The position numbers and the translations under genes were made by a program. The notes under the pieces are model-generated. The model ran no database searches and was not told the DNA's origin. It saw only the letters and a program-made list of their open reading frames with translations. Shown here piece after piece: positions 13,601 to 28,300 of a stretch of DNA of 64,000 nucleotides. Positions within the stretch are counted from its first letter, which is position 1, and the number at the start of each line of letters is the position of its first letter. This stretch comes from Carettochelys insculpta (taxonomy: Eukaryota; Chordata; Testudines; Carettochelyidae), in the NCBI RefSeq assembly GCF_033958435.1, contig NC_134138.1:269429798-269493797 (forward strand), given 5' to 3'.

Positions 13601-16304
13601 AATCTTCTGACCTCCATTTTGAGAAGGCTCCAGGGAATCCTCTACAATCAGACAGGTTCTCGGATGCAAATTGAAATTAGAAGAGGATAGGCTAAACTTG
13701 GTCAGACTTTTATAAGACATTCCAGTTTTATATCTGGCAAGTGTCTGTAAGGAAATAAGTAATACTTATGCACTAAAACAGCAAGCAACCATATGTTCAT
13801 ATCTAAGAGACACTAATAGTGCTGTTGTACAAGATTTGCAGTCTGCAGAGTGTTCTGAAGCAAGATTTTTAACTGTGATTAAATTGTTCCTCCACTACCA
13901 ACAGTGGTGGACTACTGAAGGCCTAGCTCAGGCTTTAGAGTAGCATGTCAGACAAGGTCCTGTAAAATGGGTGCTTTAAAGCAGGTCTACATTGTAATTA
14001 AAACCCTGGGGCTCGCCCGTGGCAGTTGACTTAAGCTCACAGGGCTCAGACTATGGGCCTGGTGAAGGGCAGTGTAGATTTTCAGGCCCCTTTTGTAGTC
14101 TCTGTCCTGAACCTGAGTATCTGCAGGGCAGTTGAACAGCCCCATAGCCCAAACCTAAGTCAGCTGGCACAGGTCAGCTGTGCATTTTTAATTAGAGTAT
14201 ACCTACCCTTTGACTGAGGTGCTTGGCAGAAAGAAATAGTATGTCACAGACTCTGCAAGAGTGGATTCAACCTCAAAGCTGGGGAGCATGAACAATCTTC
14301 AGAACTTTGCTTGATTAGGAAATCATCTGAAGTTGCCCCCATGGGGAATGGCCATAGCAACTAATTTCACTGAGCCTCTGTCATGAGAAACTAAGTTGAA
14401 AACATTCCCAATAAAGGTTTGTTAAGGTTAGTGCTAAGAGTCTCTCTCTAGGTCAAGTGGAGTCCTGTAATAATTCAGGATCGCCACGCTTGTGGTTATG
14501 ATCCTCACACATCTGCCACAGAACCCCTGCAAAAATAAATGCCTTCCCCGAGAGACAGGTACCCCCTGCCCACCACAACCCCCGCTCTAATTGTATATTC
14601 TGGAAACTCACTGGAGCCACCACATGGCTCCCAGCTAGAGCAGCAGGAGCTGCGCCAGGGCTGAAGGAGCCACGTGGCTCCCTGTTGGAGCCACAGCAGG
14701 GCAACTGCTCCAGGGGCTACGTCCGCTGCTGCCTCCACGCATGCGTCCCACCAAGCAGTGGGGCACGTGCATGGAGCAGGCAGAGGGGTGTGCCACATGT
14801 GTGGCTCTGCTGAGCTGCGTTTTGCCACACCCAACTGCCCAGGGAAGGTATTGGACACTGAAGTTCTACGTAGTCAATAATTCACTTTCTACAGAAGCAA
14901 CTAGCTCCCAAGCCCTGTAATGTTATTTTTAGAGGCCAATAACATATTCCTTGTGAAAGTGGCAATGATTGGCAGCTCTCAGATTCAAAGAGTAACAATT
15001 TCCAAAATGCAAAACTTACCTCAGAATTCTGTAGAGAATCTTTCACTCTGGGAGACTAACAAGGAAAAAAATAAATACCACTTGTTACATAAACTGTTTA
15101 ACAAAACTGAACCTTACTGACTAGTCATGGACTGGCTCGATCATAATAATATTCACTACCGCACAAACCTGGGTCTGGACTTACTTTTAACTACATATTA
15201 AAATGCACAACAGCAATCGAATCAGGTGATTTCTCTGCTCTCTACCCATCCCCTGCCCTGGAAGTGCACTGACACATTACTTACAGTTCAGATGTATACA
15301 CAACAGCATATAAGAATAAATGCTGGAGTTCTTTACTGATACAGAAATCTAGCATTAATGAGCACAACACATTTATTAGCTTTTGATCTCAGTAATGAGA
15401 TGAGACAATAAAAATCTGTTTTAGAGTCATTTCAACTCTCAGAGAGGACAACATAATAGTCTGCAAAGTAATTACAATACAGTAGACCCTTGCGTAACCC
15501 AAATCAGCTTCATACATACAGAATGGGAAGGGACTATCTATGAAGGAGTACTGCAAAAAGGGGTTTAGGGGTCATGGTGGACCACAAGCTAAATATGAGT
15601 CAACAATGGAATGCCATTGCAAAAAGAGCAAACATGATTCTGGGATGCTTTAATAGGAGTGTTGAGAGCATGGTATGAGAAGTCATTCTTCTGCTCTACT
15701 CAGCGCTCATTAGGCCTCAGTCGGAGTTCTGTGTCCAGTTCTGGGCACTGCATTTCAAGAAAAACATGGAGAAATTGGAGGAGGTCCACAGAAGAGCAGC
15801 AAGAATGATTAAAGGTCTACAGAACATGAGCTATGAGGGAAGACTGAAGGAACTGGGCTTGTTTAGTTTAGACAAGAGAAGACTCAGAGGGAACATGACA
15901 GTCGTTTTCAAGTACCTGAAAGAGGGTTAACAAGGAGGAGGGAGAAAAACGGTTCTCCTTGGCCTCTGAGGACAGGACAAGGAGCAATGGGCGTAAGCCG
16001 TAACAAGGGAGGTTTAGGTTGGATATTGGGGAAAAACTTCCCAGTCGTCAGGGTGTTTAAACACCGTAATAAAATGCCTAGGGGTGTTGTGGAATCTCCA
16101 TCACTGGAAATAAATTTAAGAGCAGGTTAGACAGATATCTATCAGGGATGGGCTAGACAGTAGTTGTTCCTGATGTGAGGGCAGGGGACTGGACTCTATG
16201 ACCTCTCGAGGGCCCTTCTACTTCCAGTGTTCTATAGTTCTAAGTTATAGAACTATAGAACTATAGTTGAAGTCCTATGCAATGTACACTACAATGGACA
16301 ATCA

Positions 16305-16358
<54 letters not shown>

Positions 16359-19300
16359 TCTACAGTTGTCATGGCTCCTTCCCCAATCTAGCAAGACAAA
16401 TGCAGAAGTGGGGGCCAGCAAAAGTACCTCCAAAACCTTATCTACCCGGTTTTGGTATAAACTTCACCCCCAAAATCCTAAAAAAACCTTAGATTTTGGG
16501 GATAAAATTTGCTGCCACCACCCAAGTAATAATAAGGAAACCAGGGAGAGACTACTTGGGAAATCTCAGCCCCAAAAGTAAAAACCAGGACACAAACATT
16601 AACCAATACCAGGTTAATAAAAAGCAAAAGAGAATTTTTATTATTATGACAATACTCGTGTTGCAAGCCTCATGACTAGATGGAAGAGTCAAAGTAAAAC
16701 ACAGGGGGAGTCTCCATCATGGGCCTAGAACTTAGTTACAAGGAGAGTAAAAGAATATTTCTAAAAAGTGCACAGACATCAGATCCTACTTCCCAAACCA
16801 ATAAAGCCTAATGGATTTATCTAAACTTTACCCTACTTACAGAAGATTGGGGGGCCTGTTGTTGGAGGGAGATATCCTGTGTCTGTCTCCCTCATGGCTG
16901 GAAAGAACAAGAAGGAACAGAGGACAGAAAAGGGAGGAGCCAAAAAAATCCTTTGTCCCAGTTTGAAATTCTTACTTACATTCCTATAGGCCAACCCCGC
17001 CTGGCTAAGGAGGTTAACCCTTTTACTCCCAGGCTGCTGGCTAACCCTCATGATCATGACAACAGTTGAAAAAGGTAAATAGCCTTCTACTTTATATCAG
17101 GGAAATAACAGTAGCTTTACCTATTAGCTATAATTTGTTACAATTATGCCTAGGAAACTCAAAGGCCTCACTGGGCTTGCCATTTTAGGAACAATGAAGT
17201 CCCTTTGACTCTCAATTATACGGACTGCGATTTAGCAGACTTCGGGAACAGCAGAAAACCCCGCTGTCCCCAAAGTCTGCTGGGGTCTGTAAAATTCTAA
17301 ATTCTCCCTGCCTTCCACCCCCAAAAAGCTAAGGAACTTACCCGCTACTGTGGCCTGGAGCAGCTGCCATCTCCTCTGCTGGAGCCACCACACACTCCTC
17401 TCACCAGGGGAGCCCTGGTGGGAGGAGTATGTGGCGGCTCCTCCAGGTAGCACAATGGCCTCTTCAGCCACTCTCGCCAAGGTCCCAGCCGTGGTCTGGC
17501 AGCTCCAGCTGCATGGCAAGCTCCAACAGTTTTGGCTTCAGTGGCTGTGGTCTGGGGAGTTCCCAGGTTTTTAGTTCTTTGTTTTGGGTTTTTTGGGCTT
17601 TTTTTCGGGGGGTGAGGGGTTGACAACTGGGCCTGGGGGAGCCTGGCGGGGTGGGTGGGTAGTAAACCCTCTGATTAAACAGACATTCTGGTTTAACCGA
17701 AACCCTTCCATTAAATCAAGAGTTTACTGTAGATGTCAAACAAGTGGATGAGACAGGGTAAAAAGGAATCACTCCTCAACGTTCAGTTAGATTTGGGCCA
17801 CTGTTTGGCAACTGACAAACACAGGATACTCCCTGCCCCACAGAACGTATAGTCTGAAACAGCGGTTCTTGGCTTTCTTTGTGCCGCCCATCCCCTTTGG
17901 GTGTAGAGTTGAAAAGGTTAGGTAAAGCCCTGCGCTGAAACCAAACACATATCCGTGGATACGGATATCTGCCATTATAAAGCAGATATTCATGGAGCTG
18001 CAGGGCTCTAATGACAAGAGAGACCAACAGGGCCATGGCCAGTGACAAAGCCATGAACCCCAGCAGCGAAAGCAGGAGACGGTTAGGCAGCTGCTTGCAG
18101 AAGGCAGTATGCAGTCCAGTCACCTCCTCCAGCCTGGCTGTATCGCCCCTAGCCCTCCAAACTGGGGTGGGGACCAGGCTCACTGGCAGCTGTCTCTGAT
18201 CACACTAGTGTGCGCAATAGCTTGCATGCTCCTGGGTAGGAGTCTCACTCGTTGTCACAATAGCCCTGCTACTCTGCAGGCATCTGCTTTATGTCTGCAC
18301 TGGACTCTAACAGTAGGAGGCTGAAGCCACCAGGACCTGACAGATCAATTGCACAACCCCCCTGAATTTGTCACACATCCTCGATGTTGAGAAATGATGG
18401 TCTAAAAGATGGGGTCCGGGTTGGGATGATAAAGTAATAAATGAAAAGATTGCAAGCAGAGGGTAAAAACATGACTTGAACTAACAATGCTATTTGGATG
18501 AGACCCAAAACTGACGTCCTAACCCCTTGTGGTTGTCAGAGGCCAACGTATTTTTTGTAAGAGGTGTTAACCCTTCATCTTGGCCAAATTCCCACTTTGC
18601 ATGATTGAAATTCTGCCTCCTTATGGCCCTCACGCTGTTTTAACGTGAGAAGGTATCTTTACTCTCTGAACTAAACTGTTCAACAGAATTGTTTCTTGGA
18701 AATAGTGGTTGCATGTCATCCTGGATGATTGCATTTTTAGTGTTAACATTTTTAAAATAAAGTGACAGCTTTTGTATCTCCTGCTTTATTATGCTAAATT
18801 TGTTTGGGACTCTGTTTGCTTCCAACTTTTACATAAATGAAGTCAGCCTGATTTTTTCCTAGTTTCCTCATTATAGAGAACTAAATTCAGTTAGTCTTCT
18901 TATACATGGTTTCTTATGAACTAGCATTATTTAGTTTCATACTAAAACTGAAGACTAATGGCATTTCTGTTCATTACTAAAAGTGGTACGCCAGCATCAT
19001 TGAACCAACACGGGAGGCAACAGATACGGGTTATAAGCTCTTGCTTGACTGGCATAGAGAACAAGCGCCAAGGGTTGCTTCTGACCATGGGAGAGATCAT
19101 CACATCTCATTGGACAGTCACCGCCTGCCTTAAGCTGGGCATCCTCAGCCAGTAGGGTACTGTCTCGCCACAGTTCACTTGCCTCCCTGGGTGCATGAGG
19201 CTTAAGGTTCCCAAACCTGACAAGTGACTGAAATGAGCACCAGACAAACCAACAAGAAAAGAAAATCAAAGTTTCAAGCTTGCTTGTTGGAATGTACAGA

Positions 19301-22300
19301 TCACGTTGACTGGTTTGACTAAAGGTCTTCAGGATGTCAACGACACCTGAAAGACTGCTGTTATCAACAAGGAACTGAAGAGGCTCCAACCTGACATCGC
19401 CACTTTGCAGGAGACGCGACTTGCAGCTTCAGGATCCCTAAAGGAAAAGGGCTACACCTTTTTCTGGCAGGGTAAAGCCCAAGAGGAACCCAGGAAGCAC
19501 GGTGTCGGCTTTGCCATCAGAAACACCCTTCTGCAAATGGTGGAACTAGGTCACGGGCGGATCAGAAAGACTCCTTCAGGTCAAACTTCAAACTTGCGCC
19601 GGTCCCGTCCACCTGATCAGTGCTTATGCTCCAACCCTGAACGCCACACCAGAAGCAAAGGACAAGTTCTATGACCAGCTCAGTGCCGCCATAGTGCAAA
19701 TACCTGCTCGTGAACAAATGTACTTTTTGGGTGACTTCAATGCAAGAATTGGAGCCGACTGTGACTCGTGACCCTCTTGCTAGGCCACTTTGGTATGGGA
19801 AAAATGAATGACGACAGACAGCATCTCCTCGAACTTTGCATGTACCACAATCTGTGCATCACAAACACATTTTTCCAAACCAAGCCACAGCACAGAGTGT
19901 CATGGAGACACCCACGCTCGAAACACTGGCACCAATTAGACTTGGTCATCACCAGACGCAACCACCTCAAAAATGTCTTCCTCACACGCAGCTACTATAG
20001 TGCTGACTGCGATACAGCTCATTCGCTAGTGTGCTCCAAGCTCAAGATGAGACCCAAGAAGCTGCACCATTCTAAACCAACTGGAAGGCCCCGGATTAAT
20101 GCCAGAAAGACGGCAAACTCAGAAAAAGCCGAAATGTTCAGAAAGACCCTTGAGGAGAATCTGCACAGCAGCCCTGGGGGTGCTGATGTGACATCCAGAT
20201 GGAAGCATCTGAGGGACACAATCTACAATATGGCCTTGTCAGTGTTTGGAAGAAGAGCTGGAAACACAAAATGACTGGTTCGAAGCTAACTCCGACGAGA
20301 TGATTTCAGTCATCGAAAAGAAGCATGCTGCACTTCTGGAGTATAAACGCTCACTGAGTCAGAGTACCCAGCAAGCACTCAGAGTAGCCAGAAAAATAGT
20401 ACAGCAGACAGCCAGGCGCTGTGCCAACAACTACTGGCTTAAGCTATGCAGCAGTATCCAGACCTGTACTGACTCTGGTAATCTCAGGGGAATGTACGAG
20501 GGCATAAAGAAGGTAACGGGACCCATCCAGAACAAGACGGCACCTCTGAAATCCAAATCTGGTGAAGTCATCACTGACAAAGCCAAACAGATGGAGTGAT
20601 GGGTCAAGCACTACTCCGAGATGTACTCATGCAAGAACATTGTGGTTGATACAGCCCTCAACGCTGTCAAGCTCCTGTCAGTCATGGATGAGCTGGACCA
20701 GGAACCAACTGTGGTTGAACTGAAGAAAGCTATTGACAGCACTACAGCAGGAAAGGCCCCAGGCCAGGATGGTATACCACCAGAGGTAATCAAGTGTGCC
20801 TTGGACACACTCCTGGAACCCCTACATGAGCTGCTGTACCTGTGCTGGAGAGAGGGTGAGGCTCCACAGGATATGCGGGACGCCAACACTGTGACCTTGT
20901 ATAAGAACAAAGGAGACAGAAGTGACTGCAACAATTACCGTGGAATCTCCCTCCTAAGTATCACTGGTAAATTGTTCGCTAGTGTCATCCTCAGCAGACT
21001 CTAGAAGCTCGCTGAGAGGGTATATTCTGAATCCCAGTGCAGATTCCATGCCGAGAGATCTACCATTGACATGATCTTCTCCCTGAGGCAGCTGCAGGAG
21101 AAATGCAGGGAGCAGAGGAAGCCACTCTATGTCGCCTTCATAGACCTGACCAAGGCTTTCAACTCGGTCAGTAGGGATGGACTGTTTAAATTGCTCCACA
21201 AGATAAGCTCTCCACCACAGCTACTCAAGATGAACCAGTCTTTCCACAAAGACATGAGAGGAACCATCCAATATAACGGCACATCATCAGATGCCTTCAG
21301 CATCAGGAGTGGCGTCAAACAAGGATGCATCCTTGCTCCGACATTGTTTGGGATCTTCTTCGCACTCCTCCTGAAGCATGCCTTCGGTTCTTCAACAGAG
21401 GGCATCTTTTTGCACGCAAGATCTGACGGGAAACTGTTTAATCTTGCAACGCTGAAGGCTAAGTCTAACGTGCGTGAAGTGCAGACGATGCTGCTGTAGT
21501 GACACACATAGAAGGCCAGGTTCAAAAACTGCTGGATCAGTTCTCCAAAACATGCAAGGACTTCGGGCTTACCATCAGCCTAGAGAAGACAAATGTACTT
21601 GGTCAGGATGTTGCTGAACCTCCATCAATCAGCATTGACAATTACACACTAGAGGTCATCCATGAGTTTACTTACCTCGGGTCCACCATCACTGACACCC
21701 TGTTGCTGAAGACTGAGCTGAACAGGAGGATTGGAAAAGCAGCCATAACTCTGTTCAGACCTAGCAAGAGAGTGTGGAACAATAACTAGCTGTACGCTCA
21801 CACCAAAATGCACGTCTACAGAGCCTGCATCCTCAGCACCCTCCTCTGCGGCAGCGAGTCTTGGAACTTGTACGCCCGCTAGGAAAAAAGGCTGAATGTC
21901 TTCCACTTGCACTGCCTCAGGCGCATTCTTGGGATATCATGGAAGGACAGAGTGCCCAACAATGCCGTCCTCAAGCAAGCTGGAACTCCAACCATGCACA
22001 CCCTCCTGAGGCAGCGGCAGCTCCACTGGCTTGGCCTCATCCACAGGATGAATGATGGAAGGATCCCAAAAGACATCCTGTATGGTAAGCTAGCCTCTGG
22101 CAAAAGACCTCCCGGACACCCTCAACTGCGCTGCAAATATGTCTGTAAGAGGGACCTCAAGGAGGTAGACATCGACTCAGATAGCTGGAAAGAGCTGGCA
22201 GCCGACTGCAGCAGCTGGAAGCAGGAACTACACAAGGGCCTTCAGAAGGGCAAGATCAAGATCAGACAGCTAGCAGAGGAGAAGCGAGCCCGCAGAAAGG

Positions 22301-25300
22301 ACAGCAAGGACCTGCCAGACACGCACTACATATGCAACAGATGTAGCAAGGACTGTCACTCTTGTGTGGGCCTCCATAGTCACCATCAACATTGCAAATG
22401 ATGATCTTAAATGGAGTTACGAAGGGCGCGATCCATAGTCTACGCAGACTGAAGGATGCCTAGGACTAGGACTAAAAATAAAAATTCTACTACCTCACTG
22501 ATCAAACTGGCTCAGTTTTTACTTTCTCAGAGAGACTAACTGAGCTGTTTGACCCCACTGCAGTTTGGAAATTCAAATTAGAGATACATTGCAATGCATG
22601 TGCTCTCAAATGATTTACTTTCCACTAAAAATAAATGTCTCAGTGTTACAGTACACTGCACATTCGTGCTCACTAGTTAATTGCAATTCAGTTATTACTT
22701 CTGCATAATTTACGTGAGTTAACACACTTTAAAAACAAGCCTAGAGTCATGTATAACATGATGATGCCTGTAACATAGAATTCTACTTTTTTTAATCCTT
22801 GTCCTACCTCACACATTCTGTCTTATTTGCCTTAATGCCCTCACGTGCCCTGTATCAATTTAGAATGTAAGCTTTGGAGAAAGGGACCAGGTCTCATACA
22901 GTGTCTAGAGTACTTTTGAGTTCTCAAACAATACATCTACACTCCACTGACTCATTTCTTGTGGTATTCAGACACTCTTGGAAACGGTCATTTAAAAACA
23001 GACAAAAGCTGTTTGCTACAGAAGAGGCAATAATGACAGTTCTTCTACATCTTGCTTGGGCACATGTCAAGTGAGGACTTAATGGCGGGATGGATTTCAA
23101 AGTTTACCTTTCCACCTGGATTACTCTTCTCCTGGCACCATCAGCATCTTATCACAGTGAAGGAGTTCCTCCAACACAGTGTTCTCTGCAACCAGCTGGT
23201 TTGGGAACAACACCTCGGTACTGTCTTTGGTGGATAGGCTCAGGTTGTATGCAACACACTGGCCAAAATCAGTCTTGGATATCTTAAAATGGTATCTCCA
23301 CACAGCGTTGTTACCATCTGGCAATGGTTAGGCTAACAGCAAGATGAGAATTTAGCTTATTTTATACTGCCCTGCTTGGAGATCTTCCACCCACATACTG
23401 ACCCTGCCTAACTCTGATTTACTGGTGCCATTTGAGTGGACCACAGTATAAAGAATAACATCTGATTTACCAAAGAACCTTGAACTAGTTCAAATGTTTG
23501 TAATGCAGACTATAACTGAAAGTGTCAATTCTCTGTCATGCAATAGGAAAAAACTAATAAGCCATGTTCAAAATGTAACACAGGCCAGCACTAAATTGCA
23601 TTTCAGACACAAGAAATAGGAACAAAATGGTTTTTAATCTTCCTGGAAACAAAGTTTGGATTATCAGCCTTGACCAAAATTAGCTTTAATTTAAAAATAT
23701 AGGGAGACTATATTTGGTAACAGAATATCTAGATCAAGATTTTCTGCATTATCTGATACAACAGAAAGACATCCCCTGGATGAGGAACAACTGAGCAAAA
23801 AGAGAAAATTAGTCAAATTTGAAAATGGAAAACAAGTAAAAACTGAATAACTAGCTATGAAGCATATTAGAAAAGTGTGCAAATATAAACATTAACAGGT
23901 ACCTTTTTAAAAAATCTGAGACTGAAAAACCGTGTAATTTTGCAGAGACATAAGAGAATTTCTACACAGATCAAAAACAGACGAGATGTAATGAAACAGA
24001 AGATGGAAATGAGAAAGTTTTAAAGGGGCAAAGACTTAAATTCCCCAAGAGAAAATTATTTTAGTACAAGAGTACTTGGAGAATTCACCAGAAACTCATC
24101 CTTTGGCTCTCCTTAATTAAATCTGAGAACTGTTAAAATCCATAATACATTGCAGATGTGTTACCATGAAAGTGAAAAATTACATTCTGAAAGCAACTTT
24201 GAAGTGGTAGTGTTTGGAAAGATGAGCATACATATGACTGAAGATTTAACATATGTACAGCAGATTTAACACTTCAAGTACTACACGTCTTATTTAAACA
24301 AAATATAATACACAAAAAACAGTAGCCACTTCAGACTCTGCAGTTGCCACTTGACTGCACATTGGGCCATGTAACTTTATGGAAGTTGCTGAGATTTCAG
24401 AACTCTGTTCCAACTGTCCATTAGCAAGTCCCAATCACTTGAAATCAGGGAGAATGACATCTGTGGAAGATCAATGATGCAACTGAGCAGTGCAGATTCT
24501 ATCATGTAGGAGGCAGTGATAGCCACAGGATATCCACATTAATCTGTTCATTACAGTCCTCAAGATAATGTTACAAAAACATCTCAGACAGTTTACACAC
24601 CAGAGTTTAAATTAGTCAAGACTATCCTGATTTCTCTATTAATCCACTGGACTGGGATTCAGGAGATTCGGATTCAAATTCCCAGATCTACTACAGCTTT
24701 ATGTGCAGCTTTAGACTAGTCATAAACTCTAAACCTCTGGACATGTTCTGTACAATTGGGATTATATTACTTCTCCCATCCTGTCTCTTATTTTTAGACA
24801 GACAGTAAGCTCTGTGGGAAAGAAACTATCTTAATGTGTATGTTTGACACTTCACACAATGGGGCCCTAAAGTGAGCTGAAGCATTTTGCACTACTGTGA
24901 TACAAATAATATAACTATTGCAGGATCCAGCGGCTCACCCTGAGCTGTGAAATTGCTGCTCTCCCTTCCTCACTTTCTTCATCTAGCTCATCATCACTCC
25001 ACTCCCAGCCACCATCTTCAGTCTTATGAAGACGCCCACTAGAACCTGGGACCCTCCGGACCTGTTCAGCAGAGACACAGGAACAAATGATGTACGAAGC
25101 AGATAATTCAATTGTTTTTTCAAGAAAAATGTATCCAAACATCATCTAAGCTTTCACCCTAAATTCTAACAGGAGCAAGGGACCCGTGAGCTTATAGCAA
25201 AAATCACAATGTTAATGATTAGTCCAAAAATTGTTGAGTACAGTGAAGCATAAATCTAGACAGCGACATTCCTGTTCAACAACATGGATATCTGTCCATT

Positions 25301-28300
25301 TGCATCTTGGTACCTTTTTAGCTCTTTCAGTGATTGTTGGTGCTCTCTGCAACATCTTTTCTTGTAGAAATTCTTTATTCTGGAAAGCAAAAAGATTAAG
25401 TGTTTCATTCTCTCTTTTAGTGTTGAAAGTTCACTCATTAAGCTTTTAGTCATAAACCTCATCTTCAAACTAATTTTACTTCACCTTGGAAGACTTATGT
25501 TCTATGGGAGTCAACTTTGTTCTAAGAATATCTCTGAGATGTAACAAGAAGCAATCCTCCATTCGTTTTCTGGAGCTGCAATTTAAAATTTCTCTAATAT
25601 GCATACTGATCCTATACACCCCCTCACCTGTGGCAGATTCCCCATTGCAAAATGATATAAGATTAGCAAGTGAGACGTGGTATACAAGAAAGTTCAGTTT
25701 TCCTTAAAATTCAAATGAATCACTGCAAACTATGTAGCCCCTGAAAACTAAACATTGACCAAACAAAGAAACTGGGTACAGAAATAACAAAATCAGGCAG
25801 GTAAAAAGCCTTTTATGACGTCATTTTATTAGGTATACCACATACTGTCTTGCTAGGATTCTAATGCTATTAAATTCAGCCCTATCCTGTTTTCCCTTTG
25901 CTCTCATAAACTCCTCCTTTCCCTTCTGTCAGTAACAAGTCACCTCAGATGCCAGCATGAGGTGTCTGGAACAGCACAACCCAGTACATGCAAAATGTGA
26001 TCTATATGCACTGGCCAGGGAGAGTTACAGAACAGCATAGCACATGTATTTTCAAGGAGGAAGCCCAGTATGTTGCATACAATGGAACAAAGTTCAACAT
26101 GTATAAGCTGCATCCCCTTACATTAAAATTTCCTCGTATAACCTTGCCTATTTCACAATGTACAGAACAGATTTCAGACCAATGGTCCATCTAGCTCACT
26201 AACCTGTCTTTTAACAGTAGCCAGTGTCAGAGGTTTCAGAGGGAATATACAAGACAAGGAAATTATCAAGTGACCCACCCCTACTGTCCAGGCCAGTTTC
26301 TAGCAGTGAAGTATTCATGAACACCCAGAGTATGGGGTTGTCTCTCTGATCATTTCAGCTAGTAACTATTGATGGATCCATCCCCCCATCAATTTACCTA
26401 ATTCACTTTTGAACCAAGTTATTCTTTTGAACATCACATCATCATCTCCTGACACAGTTCCACAGGTGTGTTGTGTCTTATGAGGAAAAAAAGTACTTCC
26501 TTCATTGGTTTTAAACCTGCTAGATACTGATTTTATTGGTTAATATTTACATTCTCCCCATTCACAATTTTACAAACCTCTGCTTATAGTTACTTCTTTT
26601 CTAAGCTGAACAATCCTGACTTATTTTCTCTTCTTATATGGAAGTTGTTCCACATCCCTAATATTTTTGTTGCCCTTCTGTGTACCTTTTCTAACTTTCA
26701 TATTTTTTTTCCTGAAAGGGGGGACCACAGCTGCGTACAGTATTCAAGTGTGGCCGTGATATGGACGTCTATAATGGCATTATGATATTCATGTTTCCAG
26801 AGATTTCCAAGATGTTATTTACTCCGAGACATTATCTACACTTGTACCAATGTGTAGGGTATGTGTGGCTATGTGAGATAGTCAAAGGCAAGCTGCACCC
26901 ATACTCACTGCAAACCACAGCTATATGTAGCAGTGAAAGGCTCTGGCAGGGAGCAGGTAGTGGAAAAGCCTCCAGATGAGCTGCTGGTACCTTTCCCCAC
27001 TGCCTCCCTCTGCCAGAGCCTTTCTAATTTACTTGCCTAAGCTGTGCCTCACTGTCTACACAGCTACTTTATATCTGCACTAGCTGGGCATGCAGTAGCT
27101 AACTCTAACACATCTCTGCAAATGGAGAGTTACTTCTATCTGGCATTAGAGGTAGAGAGGGGAAAAAGTAAACCCCCATGGAAGAGGCTAAAAACATCTC
27201 AAAGATTTTGTCAAGTCTCTGTGAAACACGTTTAGTAGAATACAGTAGTGCCTTGATTTATGCTAGAGACGCGTTCTCACGCACCCTCATGTAACTTGAT
27301 TTTTGCATAAGTTGGGGGGCGGTTCCCCCCCCCAGTGGAATGCATGTTTAGCAGCCAGGGAAGCAGTAGGAGCACCTGAAGCTCCTTCGGAAGGGTAAGT
27401 CCTGGGTTTGGGGGGCCACTGGGGAAGGGTTAAGTCTGGCAGTGGGTTAGGGCTGCAGGAGGCCAGGAGGGTAGAGTTGAGCTGGAGCTGTGTGGGGGGA
27501 GGGGAAGTTGAACCAAGGCATGGAGGGCTAAGCCAACGCTGTACACGGGGGCTCTGAACCAGAACTCAGGGGGTTTGAACTGGGGCTACAGGCGGGGGGG
27601 AAGGGGCCGTTGAGCTGGAGCCGTGCACAAGGGGTTTGAACTGGGGCCGGCAGGATTTAGCTGGAGCGATGCGCCAGTGCTGAGTTCGGCCACTGGGGCC
27701 TGAGAGGGGGGTTGAGCCAGGGCTGGGGGAGCAGGATTTTGAGTTGTGTTTAACTCGCATTAATGCGAGTTAAGTGCCACTTGAAATCACACATTTCAAG
27801 GGTCTACTGTAGAAGATTCTGTAACATGCAAAGGTTTTATTTCATTAATTTGCAACAAGCAGCCTAACTCAGAATAAGCAGTGGTTGTAAACAGAGCATC
27901 CACCTGAACTCGTGCCACTAAAGCCTTGTCCCACCCTATGTATTATGCAGAGTATTTCCGTTCCATACAAATTTGGAAAAGAAGAATTGAGTTAGAAAGT
28001 TTTATCTTACCTTTGCTTTTGTGAAAAATTTGTGTCTTAATAGCTCAGCTGCTGTTGGTCTATTAACAGAGAAGGAGAAAAATACTTTGTTACTTGGAAA
28101 TGTAACATTCTTCCAAGCTGCCTGCCTCATTCACTGCAACCCGCCTATAACATGAAAGAGGTGATTAGTACATGTGCTCCAATAACAGAGCTCCAATAAG
28201 TAACACAGTAACACATTTGGAATCTCAGGCTGCTTAGTCAGTAAGAAAAAAAATGGAGAGTTTGTTTTTAATTGGTGCAATTGTTTGTGCATCTTATTGC

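Noticed and set aside
17776..18183. 135-codon minus frame with a hydrophobic stretch
   Set aside because: Falls wholly within a hAT MITE bounded by an 8-bp duplication; chance frame.
24939..25061. Assignment of the kinase gene to STK39 (SPAK)
   Set aside because: [25 protein letters not shown] and the LPQPAGQ linker match OXSR1; STK39 differs at these places.
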